A stretch of DNA of 64,000 bases, from positions 1 through 64,000 of the forward strand of contig UWYT01000139.1 in the NCBI GenBank assembly GCA_900608495.1, written 5' to 3'. Shown in pieces: positions 47,866-54,639 of this stretch. The notes below the pieces were generated by a model. The model was not told where the DNA came from and did not search any database. It saw nothing but the letters and a program-made list of their open reading frames with translations. The position numbers and the translations under genes were made by a program. Origin of the DNA: Olavius algarvensis spirochete endosymbiont. Lineage in GTDB: Bacteria > Spirochaetota > Spirochaetia > DSM-2461. Numbering within the stretch: the stretch's first letter is position 1; every line of letters begins with the position of its first letter.

Positions 47866-48594
47866 CTATCGAATTTTGCCGAAGGAGCTGGGCGGCCAGT
47901 ATGAGAAGAGTACTTGTCCATAGAGGTTGTCACTCGTAACGGTTCCCCAATACCGGGAATCATTCGATCCAGCACGGTTGTCGCCAAGAATGAAATACTC
48001 GTCCTCGCCCAGCACAACTGAATTCATATCCCCAAAGAGCTGCATGTCCAGGGTCCATCCCCTGGGCAAAACTTCCAATACCAAGTCGTAAGCCTTCTTG
48101 CTCACCTCAAATTCGCTGACAAAAAAATCCTCTCCCATCCCCTTGATATAGGCAACCGATTTCTCTATCCGTATTGTATCACCCGGAACGGCAATCACAC
48201 GCTTGAGCATCAAATTGTTCTCCCACTCCTCGCGAGAGAAGGAACCCAGCATAAGGGTTTGAAAAGTCACCAGTCGAAGAAGCGAATCCAAAATCCTAAG
48301 ATACCAGGGTTGCATTTCCATATAGGGTGGTCGAAAAATAATGAAATCGCCTCTGCTTGGCGGAAATTTCAGAGTCCCCCCCCTCGTTCGAATCAGATAT
48401 GGACGAACAAAAAATCGCGAGCCGGCAGGATATCCGGGACTCATTGAATCAGTTTCCAGCTTCCAGGTTTCAACAAAAAACGATGTGAACAGAAGATAGC
48501 CCAGAAGTATCACTAACACCCTTTTCAGCATGCGCGATCGTCGCCGCTTGTAGCTTTGCCTGTTTCTGTAAGATAATTTCGACGGAGACATCAC
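47866..48594 (-). CDS. lepB: Signal peptidase I (second copy)
   Basis: The 242-residue membrane protease of the S26 family removes signal peptides at the outer face of the inner membrane. It has a basic N-terminus, one membrane helix (VLVILLGYLLFTSFF), the catalytic serine in ETDSMSPGYPAG, the general-base lysine in LMLKRVIAVPGD, and the conserved GDNRAGSNDSRYWGTV box, then a C-terminal YWPPSSFGKIR. An insertion of about 40 residues lies between the Ser and Lys motifs (SFS/REEW region). It overlaps the first lepB copy by 4 bases. Confidence 0.93.
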   Translation of the reverse strand: MMSPSKLSYRNRQSYKRRRSRMLKRVLVILLGYLLFTSFFVETWKLETDSMSPGYPAGSRFFVRPYLIRTRGGTLKFPPSRGDFIIFRPPYMEMQPWYLRILDSLLRLVTFQTLMLGSFSREEWENNLMLKRVIAVPGDTIRIEKSVAYIKGMGEDFFVSEFEVSKKAYDLVLEVLPRGWTLDMQLFGDMNSVVLGEDEYFILGDNRAGSNDSRYWGTVTSDNLYGQVLFSYWPPSSFGKIR

Positions 48595-49628
48595 CGGATG
48601 CTGCCAATGCGCTTAATAGGCCAATAGATGAAGAGGGCACGCCCTAAAATCTTCTTTGAACTAACAGGTCCGAAGTAGCGACCATCCAATGAATCGCTCC
48701 GATTGTCGCCAAGAGGCAAAAGCCAATCCTCAGGCACATAAATCCCACGTTCATAAGCAGCACTGGCATAGCCTGCCTCTTCATCATGGGGGAAAAGCAA
48801 TTGATATGCATCAAAATCCAAACGCTCCATTTCATACTGATCCATCATCGTCTTTTTTAACGGGGACACCCAGTCTACTGCCGCCCTCTCAACAAGCGTA
48901 CGATCGGTAATCAAACCAGTCCTATCCAGATGAAACATTTTTACAGTCGCATCCACTTTATCGTAATATTCTTCGTCGAGAAGCAGGTGGCTGCCGTATT
49001 TCTGATTCGTAAATGCCTTGAAATCCTTCTCCTCCATCAAAACAGGCCAACCTTTCGGCTGAATGTATAGTTTTCCCCGGCGAGACAAAACACGATCACC
49101 ATCCATGGCAACCTGCCGCTTTATCAGAAATTGATGGGCTGTATCCCCCCCTCTAATTCGATTCAAATCCAAAAACGAAAGTGAAACCATATAGAGCACC
49201 CGCTGAGCAATCTCATGGAAAAGCGAAGGGCTCTCATACTCTGGATTTTCGAAAACAATCACCTCACCCCGCCGAGATTCCCTGAAAGCCGGTATTTTAC
49301 CCATGCCCGGCAGTAATTCCGGCCCAAAAATAACTTTATCAACAAAAATTCTATCGCTCTTGCTCACCTGTCCGCTGTAGGGGTCTCTTCCACCAATTAG
49401 CGTGTCGCGCATCGAACCCGAGGGTATCTGATAAGCCTGGAGCAGATACTGATTGAGAATCAGAACCACTGCCACTGCCCACAGAAACGCATCTATCCAC
49501 TCCATCAGAGTCCCCCGTCTCATATGCTTTCGCTTCTTTCTCTCCAACCTCCTAGCCCTTCTAGTGAGAAGATTCTCCGTCCAATCCCGCAAGACATCCA
49601 AGAAATTCGAGCTTTTATCACCTTTCAT
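48591..49628 (-). CDS. lepB: Signal peptidase I (first copy, long form)
   Basis: The 345-residue S26 protease has a charged 35-residue N-terminus, one membrane helix (FLWAVAVVLILNQYLLQAY), the catalytic Ser in QIPSGSMRDTL, the Lys in FLIKRQVAMDGD, and the LPLGDNRSDSLDGRYFGPV box. A large insertion (about residues 200-290) of charged helices follows the Lys motif, which accounts for the extra length. It is divergently transcribed from the PEGA/FGE-like gene, and followed directly by a second, shorter signal peptidase. Confidence 0.94.
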   Translation of the reverse strand: MKGDKSSNFLDVLRDWTENLLTRRARRLERKKRKHMRRGTLMEWIDAFLWAVAVVLILNQYLLQAYQIPSGSMRDTLIGGRDPYSGQVSKSDRIFVDKVIFGPELLPGMGKIPAFRESRRGEVIVFENPEYESPSLFHEIAQRVLYMVSLSFLDLNRIRGGDTAHQFLIKRQVAMDGDRVLSRRGKLYIQPKGWPVLMEEKDFKAFTNQKYGSHLLLDEEYYDKVDATVKMFHLDRTGLITDRTLVERAAVDWVSPLKKTMMDQYEMERLDFDAYQLLFPHDEEAGYASAAYERGIYVPEDWLLPLGDNRSDSLDGRYFGPVSSKKILGRALFIYWPIKRIGSIR

Positions 49629-49727
49629 GCGTCATATCTTATCAGGCAAACCCTGTAATCTGCCACCACATTCAAAATCATGAAGAACCATTGACCACTT
49701 TTCCAGCACAAAATTATAATCAGCGCC

Positions 49728-51335
49728 ATGTCCGCTCAGAAAAAGCGCACAAAGAGCCGCTCTCGCTCGGCGACTCCTATCGAAAATATAAGAATAGTCC
49801 TAAAACCAATTCTTGGTATCCAACCCCGCATATACGTTCTATACATATGGTTGATTCTGATTGCGCTTGCTGTTTTCCTGCTGCTCATCCTGCCGGGGAT
49901 AAGGTACAACGGCATAAGACTCACCGTCGAAAGCATTCCGCCCGACGCTTCGGTAATCATAGATGGATATCGCCTTGGTTCCACAGGAGAGGTGATTTTT
50001 GTGCCGCGCGGAAAACGGGAATTGAATGTGGAACGTTTCGGATTTGTTCCCCATAGGGAAACCGTTGACTTCCGTGGTCGAATATTTGCATCCAAACTCT
50101 TCCCGCTAAGTCTGGAACTAGATGTTGTGCTGGACGCGATAGAAGGGTACGACCACCTGGGCAGGGGAGTAAAGGAGTTCGCCGCCTGGGCAGAAACAGG
50201 GCCTGAACGGAAAAGATATGCAATTCCACCTGTGCTAACCGGCGCGGCGCGGGATGCAATCCGCAGCGGAAAGGAATCAGACCAATCCTTTATCACCGCG
50301 GCCCTGCCTATCTGTGTTGACGAGCGCCATCTCGTCGACATAATCCGTGCAGATTTCATCCTTGAAAACAAAGGTATACCCCCCGGATTGGGCAGCATAG
50401 CAAGAACAGCCATCTCTAATGCAGATTTCCCCATCTCCGCTAACGCTGTACTGGAACTGATAGACGAGAAGCGATTGTCATCATTGGGTTTAGAAAGAGC
50501 ATCCAGAAACGGGAGCTTTCTCAGCATCGCTGAGAACACAGAAGCATTCTACACGGGAAGGAACGCCCCTGCCTCGACTGCTGTCTATGGCAACATCGCA
50601 TTCGTTACATTGGAAGGCATCACCGCACCCCTGGGCGATATGGAATTCTACACTCAACAAGAGAAGGTTCGCAGAGGAGCTATTCCCATCAGGGCCGCAA
50701 TCGATACCTTCCAAATATCCACCACCGAAATATCCAACGCGCAGTTCACAGTCTTCCTGGATGAGAATCCCGAATGGGCAGTAACAAACATCGAATCATT
50801 GAAATCCCAGGAGCTTGTCGACGAAGATTATCTCTCGAGTTGGTCTTCAAGAGCACCTCCAACCGGACTTGGAAATTTTCCCGTTACCGAAATTTCATGG
50901 TATGCTGCCCAGGCCTACAGCGAATGGTTCACCAGACGTTATCTAGAGGACAGTCAGGCGCGTCTGCCCTCTGAAGATGAATGGGAGCTAGCCGCCCGCC
51001 AAAACCAAATTGTTCAAAACACCTCTAATCTGCCCGTGGGCATAAAACCAGTCAATGCCGCCGACAGCGGCTCCATTGGCATAACAGGCATGGCCGGCAA
51101 TGTCCGCGAATGGTGTTTCAATCCTTATCGAATCAACGAAAACCGCTTCCGTTCCGCAGATGGCCGAAATAATTTCCTGGATCCCAGCGGACCCTATGCA
51201 CTCCTAAGTCGCCCTGTTCGCGGAGGAGCACATATTGACGACAGCCTCGAATACCCTGCCGCTGTCCGCGGCCGTCTGCACGCAAATCGCACAAGCCCCG
51301 TAATCGGTTTCCGCATTGTGGTTGTCCCTAGATAG
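49728..51335 (+). CDS. Membrane protein with PEGA and formylglycine-enzyme-like domains
   Basis: The 535-residue protein has a basic cytoplasmic start, one membrane helix (about 35-57), a PEGA domain just outside (LTVESIPPDASVIIDGYRLG to about 106), a middle region of about 210 residues, and a C-terminal SUMF1/FGE-like domain (about 325-535). The last shows FQISTTEISNAQFTVFLD, FPVTEISWYAAQAYSEWF, ARLPSEDEWELAAR, GMAGNVREWCFNPY and RPVRGGAHIDD, with the terminal IGFRIVV. FGE-like domains either oxidise Cys to formylglycine or serve as ligand/protein-binding folds. A catalytic Cys pair is not evident, so a binding role is more likely. PEGA domains are usually linked to surface-exposed or cell-wall-interacting proteins. 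Confidence 0.8.
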   Translation: MSAQKKRTKSRSRSATPIENIRIVLKPILGIQPRIYVLYIWLILIALAVFLLLILPGIRYNGIRLTVESIPPDASVIIDGYRLGSTGEVIFVPRGKRELNVERFGFVPHRETVDFRGRIFASKLFPLSLELDVVLDAIEGYDHLGRGVKEFAAWAETGPERKRYAIPPVLTGAARDAIRSGKESDQSFITAALPICVDERHLVDIIRADFILENKGIPPGLGSIARTAISNADFPISANAVLELIDEKRLSSLGLERASRNGSFLSIAENTEAFYTGRNAPASTAVYGNIAFVTLEGITAPLGDMEFYTQQEKVRRGAIPIRAAIDTFQISTTEISNAQFTVFLDENPEWAVTNIESLKSQELVDEDYLSSWSSRAPPTGLGNFPVTEISWYAAQAYSEWFTRRYLEDSQARLPSEDEWELAARQNQIVQNTSNLPVGIKPVNAADSGSIGITGMAGNVREWCFNPYRINENRFRSADGRNNFLDPSGPYALLSRPVRGGAHIDDSLEYPAAVRGRLHANRTSPVIGFRIVVVPR

Positions 51336-51420
51336 CTGCAGAAACGGTGCCACTGTGTGGCTGCTTCACACCAACCTTCTATGTTGACCTCTGACATGGC
51401 ATGTGCGAACATCCGTTCCA

Positions 51421-51894
51421 ATGGGCGGCAAAAAGAAAAGAGCGAAAACTCCCGGTCTTCTCGGAGATAACCGAAAAGCCCGTTTTCTCTACACGATAGA
51501 GGATACCCTGGAGTGTGGCATAGAACTCCGGGGAACTGAGGTGAAATCAATCAAAGCAGCCAAGTTCGACTTCTCCGACTCCTTTATCGAAGCAAGTGGC
51601 GGGAAACTCACCCTTCGCAATCTCAGTGTTACTCCGTACAACCATGCCAGTCTATTCAACCACAAATCCGATCGCCCGCGGCAACTGCTAGCTCACAAAA
51701 AGGAAATTCTGAAACTTGAGCACAAGGTCAATGAAAGGGGCTTCACCCTCATACCTTTAAAATTCTACCTCGTCCAGGGAAGGATAAAGGTTGAACTTGC
51801 CCTCTGCCGCGGGAAAAGACTGGTTGACAAACGCCAAAGCATTAAGGTGCACGATATTCAGCGCGATATCGACCGTGATTTCAAAAACCGCTAG
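51421..51894 (+). CDS. smpB: tmRNA-binding protein SmpB
   Basis: The 157-residue protein escorts tmRNA to stalled ribosomes. The ATG at 51421 gives MGGKKKRAKTPGLLGDNRKA. The OB-fold signatures IELRGTEVKSIK, NLSVTPYN, RPRQLLAHKKEI and LKFYLVQGRIKVELALCRGKRLVDKRQ are present, and the basic C-terminal tail (IKVHDIQRDIDRDFKNR) that enters the mRNA channel is intact. It lies about 340 bases upstream of the ssrA gene on the same strand, so both trans-translation partners are adjacent. Confidence 0.96.
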   Translation: MGGKKKRAKTPGLLGDNRKARFLYTIEDTLECGIELRGTEVKSIKAAKFDFSDSFIEASGGKLTLRNLSVTPYNHASLFNHKSDRPRQLLAHKKEILKLEHKVNERGFTLIPLKFYLVQGRIKVELALCRGKRLVDKRQSIKVHDIQRDIDRDFKNR

Positions 51895-52197
51895 GCAGCT
51901 AACGGGAAAATCCCCCCCCTGTTAACCCGTTAATGAGAAGAGAGAGAAATCTGCCATTTATGAGAAGAAGCTTACCGCTAGCGCGGGAATTCTTTGCAAT
52001 TTGCGTTCTATTGTAAGAAAACTCGGCGTTCCTTATAAAGTCCCTTATAAAGTCCCTTATAAAGTCGAGATGCAAATTCATTCAAGCTTCTCACCAAACC
52101 TGACAAAATATTGTAGTACTATCTCACGCAGGCTGTTTTGTTTCCCCGCAAGATTGTTTCATCCTTGATTAATCCTTGATTATTCTCCACTTTTTAC
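51895..52197 (+). other. Intergenic region between smpB and ssrA
   Basis: No gene is supportable here. It starts with a weak inverted repeat (AACGGG ... CCCGTT, 51900-51933) around a run of C just after the smpB stop, which could be an inefficient terminator. It then holds three perfect 12-base repeats (separate entry), a doubled ATCCTTGATTA motif (about 52160-52183), and leads into the ssrA promoter. Confidence 0.5.
52031..52066 (+). repeat. Three tandem copies of a 12-base unit
   Basis: The unit CCTTATAAAGTC occurs three times in perfect tandem at 52031-52042, 52043-52054 and 52055-52066, each containing the palindrome TTATAA. It lies between smpB and ssrA, about 130 bases upstream of the ssrA promoter. 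It may be a slippage-prone microsatellite or a cluster of protein-binding sites; the sequence alone does not say which. Confidence 0.9.
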
Positions 52198-52226
52198 TTG
52201 ACCGTTCATAGCATTCAGTGTATTCT
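52198..52226 (+). promoter_or_regulatory. Strong sigma-70-type promoter of ssrA
   Basis: TTGACC (52198-52203) is separated by exactly 17 bases from TATTCT (52221-52226). The -10 element ends 9 bases before the mature 5' end of tmRNA (52236), so transcription would begin within a few bases of the processed end and the precursor leader would be nearly absent. Confidence 0.75.
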
Positions 52227-52235
52227 TGCGTCCTT

Positions 52236-52607
52236 GGGGGTGCCCCGGTTTCGACGGGGAGATACAGGGGGTAGTATTGCAGGTGGAGCGCCAACTCCTA
52301 AAACTAGCGCACATTCAAGTGCCAAAATTGAAGATGAGATAGTTGTCGAATTCGACAATGCTCTCGCCCTGGCTGCATAAAAAGACAGCCACGGAGTCCC
52401 AGTACGCGGTTCTTGAGGACTGGTAACTCTGACATAAATCAGAACTAACCTGGGTGTCGGCCCGAGGTAGCCTGGGGACATTAATCGGGATAAGACGCGG
52501 GCGGAAGTTGGCCGCTTGCTTCGCGGACGAAAATTTATCGGCTAACTATACCTGTAGATATGCTATTTTCAGCTCACCGGACGCGGGTTCAATTCCCGCC
52601 ACCTCCA
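52236..52607 (+). ncRNA. ssrA: Transfer-messenger RNA (tmRNA), 23-codon tag
   Basis: The 5' end GGGGGTGCCCCGGTTTCGAC is the conserved tmRNA start, and the 3' end has a T-arm (GCGGGTTCAATTCCCGC) followed by CACCTCC and discriminator A. The acceptor stem GGGGGUG/CACCUCC contains the G3-U70 wobble that alanyl-tRNA synthetase reads. CCA is not encoded (TCT follows) and must be added. The tag frame likely resumes at GCA 52309, preceded by CTAAAACTAGC. It closely matches the CTAAAATAAAT-GCA context I recall for Borrelia tmRNA, and it runs to TAA at 52378-52380. The deduced tag has 23 residues, starting AHSSAKIEDE and ending FDNALALAA, so the proteolysis signal ALAA-type end is kept. The total length of 372 bases is usual. 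Confidence 0.95.
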
Positions 52608-52804
52608 TCTGAAGAGGCCAAAGAGCACAGTGTCTACTCATAAGAAGAGTATGGCAAAATGCTGACTGTTTTAGTTCTTATAGAGAACGCGGGGGATTGG
52701 TCCATGAGGGACTCAGATGATGAGCTGTTCACTGACTCATATCAATCCCATGACTAAAGGACAGAACCCTTAGCGAATGACGGGGGGGAAATTCATGGCG
52801 TTTC
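52608..52804 (+). other. Junction between ssrA and the restriction island, no gene seen
   Basis: This stretch after the tmRNA 3' end holds no coding region, no integrase and no clear terminator. It ends with a run of G (52782-52788) that could be a ribosome binding site for an ATG at 52795, just ahead of the first island gene. A 10-base duplication (ATGGCGTTTC then ATGGCGTT) covers 52795-52812. The T-arm end of ssrA immediately to the left is a frequent attachment site, but a second copy was not found in the window. Confidence 0.4.
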
Positions 52805-53758
52805 ATGGCGTTAATAAAGCTCGACCATGCATACTGCCACGAATTCGACAGTGTACTGACAATCTATCAGGTGCGTGACTTACATTTCGATGACGATGCG
52901 AGCTTCGATGCCCGTAATGCCAAATTCGAATGCCCCGATGAAGACTGCAATGCACCTCTGGTCGGCGTCAACCATGCCAGTGTTAAATTCAAGAATACGC
53001 CTCACTTTCGCCTGCTGATCGACCATAAACACTCGGAAGCTTGTGACTATGGGAACGAAAGCAACATGAAGGCCTCTGATGAATCAAAAAGGAAAGGCAC
53101 TGAAAGGAATTACAAGGCATCCTATCATCCAGAAGTGCTGCTGCTCGAAAGGCAACCGCCTCCTTCCGGTACAGGGAAGCCGAAGAAAAAGAGAAAGGCA
53201 GCCAATCCCCAAACCACTGTCGATGCCTCACTCTCGAATAGCAATAGTGACAATTTTTCCCCCCATAAAACCAGCTGCCTGGAACATGTCGTCGAAATAT
53301 GGGTGTCGAATGACGCAGAAGTTTTGCAATATTTACCACTTACCATTGGTGACAAAAACAAAAATTACCAAAATGCCTTCAAAAACATCAATTCTTTCAC
53401 CGATGAAGAAGGCTTGATTTACTGGGGACATGTCAAATCAATCAAAGATTATGGCAAGAATTATGCCATTACATTTAAGGAGCGTCCCTGGTTCGAAGGT
53501 GAAAATCGTCAGATATCCATCTACATCCGAAATGAATTGATCGAAAGCTACCGAAAAAGAAAAATGTTCCGGAGCTGGATCGACTCATTGCTCAAAGATG
53601 GTGTTAGTGGCGTTAAATGCTTTTTCGTTGGCACATACCCCACCCTGAAAGAAGTTCCAGTAAAGACCAGTACAGGCTCTTTTTGTCCACTGGAAGTTCA
53701 TCTTAAAAATCTGGATCACCTGGTGTTGAGATTTAACGGAGATGGAAAAGATTTGTAA
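52805..53758 (+). CDS. Putative zinc-binding protein, paralogue 1 (CoiA-like N-terminal pattern)
   Basis: The 317-residue protein has a Cys/His cluster in its first quarter: FECPDEDC (Cys43, Cys48), then PHFRLLIDHKHSEAC (His67, His74/76, Cys80). This spacing resembles the zinc module at the N-terminus of CoiA-like proteins (CPxxC ... HFxH ... C). Residues 105-165 are a low-complexity basic and Ser/Pro linker. The C-terminal region contains LIYWGHVKSIKDYGKNYAITFK (about 206-227) and VKCFFVGTYPTLKEV. It is homologous over its whole length to the gene at 54636-55505. No family name could be given; nuclease or nucleic-acid binding would be a guess. The ATG lacks a well-spaced ribosome binding site. 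Confidence 0.65.
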   Translation: MALIKLDHAYCHEFDSVLTIYQVRDLHFDDDASFDARNAKFECPDEDCNAPLVGVNHASVKFKNTPHFRLLIDHKHSEACDYGNESNMKASDESKRKGTERNYKASYHPEVLLLERQPPPSGTGKPKKKRKAANPQTTVDASLSNSNSDNFSPHKTSCLEHVVEIWVSNDAEVLQYLPLTIGDKNKNYQNAFKNINSFTDEEGLIYWGHVKSIKDYGKNYAITFKERPWFEGENRQISIYIRNELIESYRKRKMFRSWIDSLLKDGVSGVKCFFVGTYPTLKEVPVKTSTGSFCPLEVHLKNLDHLVLRFNGDGKDL

Positions 53759-54132
53759 CGACGCTTTTTGAGCAGAATAAAGATATCGGCCAGACATTGG
53801 AAGATGCTTACCGTGGTATCGAACTCGCTAACCCTCAACTACATGGCATTTTTGGCGATGCCGGCTGGATCAGCAAGAAACGTCTATCCGACGGACTGTT
53901 AAGCACCTTGCTTAACCACTTCAACAAAGTGAATCTCGGTGTTGCCTCTGTTCGTGATGATGACATGAGGCGTGCCTGTGAATATCTGATTAAACGCTTT
54001 GCCGATAAAGTCAATAAAAAAGCCGGTGAGTTCTATACGCCACGAACGATAGTCCGACTGATGGTGAATATCTTTGATCCACAAGCAGGTGAAAGTGTTT
54101 ATGACCCAGCTTGCGGTACTGGCGGCAGCTGA
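53755..54132 (+). pseudogene. Type I methylase hsdM, N-terminal fragment
   Basis: From about 53755 the frame reads VTTLFEQNKDIGQTLEDAYR, then IFGDAGWISKKRLSDGLL, CEYLIKRFADKVNKKAGEFYTPRTIVRLMV and YDPACGTGGS, then a stop. These are the HsdM N-terminal helical domain and methyltransferase motif I (DPACGTGG). The fragment stops immediately after motif I, so the catalytic NPPF region is missing. Its sequence differs clearly from the intact hsdM at 56108 (DPCCGSGG), so it came from a second type I system. It begins at the end of the paralogue 1 gene without its own start codon in a good context (an in-frame TTG lies at 53797). Confidence 0.8.
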
Positions 54133-54150
54133 AGGCCAAGATGGCCTTTT
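54132..54150 (+). terminator. Short hairpin with T-run after the hsdM fragment
   Basis: AAGGCC (54132-54137), a 5-base loop AAGAT and GGCCTT (54143-54148) form a perfect 6-bp stem directly followed by further T residues. It starts at the stop of the truncated methylase and could terminate transcription. The T-run is short, so this is a weak candidate. Confidence 0.4.
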
Positions 54151-54399
54151 CTCTTGCGGACATACCATAAGCCTCAACCATATTCTCCGGGGCAGTTTAC
54201 GCCTTCCCGGTGGATAGGGACGGCAGGAAATTCGGCTAAATTCGATTAAATCCGGGAGGAAAACCTGATTTTTTCATTTCACCTGTATATCCTTAAACCT
54301 GTTTAACCTAATGTAGCCGGATTGCCCCTCATGGGATGTTGTCCGGTTAAACAAATGACGAGCCGTTTGGACGGCCCTCAAAGAATAATGGAGTTGAAA
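54151..54399 (+). other. Gap between the two hsdM fragments, no gene seen
   Basis: About 250 bases without a supportable coding region. It contains AT-rich repeats of the type AAATTCGGCTAAATTCGATTAAATCC (in pieces around 54229-54256) and a GGGAGG (54256-54261). This is where the middle and catalytic part of a methylase gene would have been, so it probably marks a deletion or replacement. Confidence 0.4.
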
Positions 54400-54639
54400 A
54401 TGGAAGACAGATGGTTGTCCGTAGATGAAATTGAAGGTGTCGCACGCTGGGGGCCATTGAGCGAAATCGAAGAGAACGACTTCAATTTGAACATTGCCCG
54501 TTATGTGCAAAAGCCATTTGAAGAAGGAACCACCACAGTAGAAGAAGTCTTAAAAGATTTCCAAAACAAATTGGCAGCTCTTGAACAAGCCGAAGAGGAG
54601 CTTGAAGCCTTGTTGATTAAGGAGGATTTCGAAGTATGA
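54400..54639 (+). pseudogene. Chimera: HTH gene start fused to hsdM C-terminus
   Basis: The 79-residue open frame from 54400 (with GGAG 7 bases upstream) begins MEDRWLSVDEI, nearly the same as the HTH protein at 55871 (IDDRWLSVDEICKYL). It then passes directly into EGVARWGPLSEIEENDFNLNIARYV and a coiled tail (VEEVLKDFQNKLAALEQAEEELEALL). The NLNIxRYV motif and the tail are typical of HsdM C-termini. It is an in-frame fusion created by loss of the DNA between an HTH gene and the end of an hsdM. It may still be translated, but as a methylase it is dead. Confidence 0.75.

Noticed and set aside
47682-48017. 111-residue minus-strand frame overlapping the 3' end of lepB
   Set aside because: It is an alternative frame of lepB that runs into the hemW relic; no start context of its own.
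49736-50539. Long antisense open frame (267 residues) under the PEGA/FGE-like gene
   Set aside because: It mirrors a real coding region with clear domains on the plus strand; the antisense protein shows no family features.
51194-51550. 118-residue antisense frame across the end of the PEGA/FGE-like gene and start of smpB
   Set aside because: Overlaps two well-supported genes on the other strand and has no recognisable domain.
51900-51933. Terminator after smpB from the AACGGG...CCCGTT repeat
   Set aside because: The loop is about 20 bases and no T-run follows, so it is only mentioned as a weak possibility.
52215-52481. Open frames over the tmRNA gene on both strands
   Set aside because: The sequence is the structured ssrA RNA; the plus-strand frame only reflects the tag reading frame and its upstream extension.
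52236-52607. Reading the T-arm end of ssrA as an independent tRNA
   Set aside because: The 5' half of the acceptor stem lies 370 bases upstream with the tmRNA signature, so it is one tmRNA.
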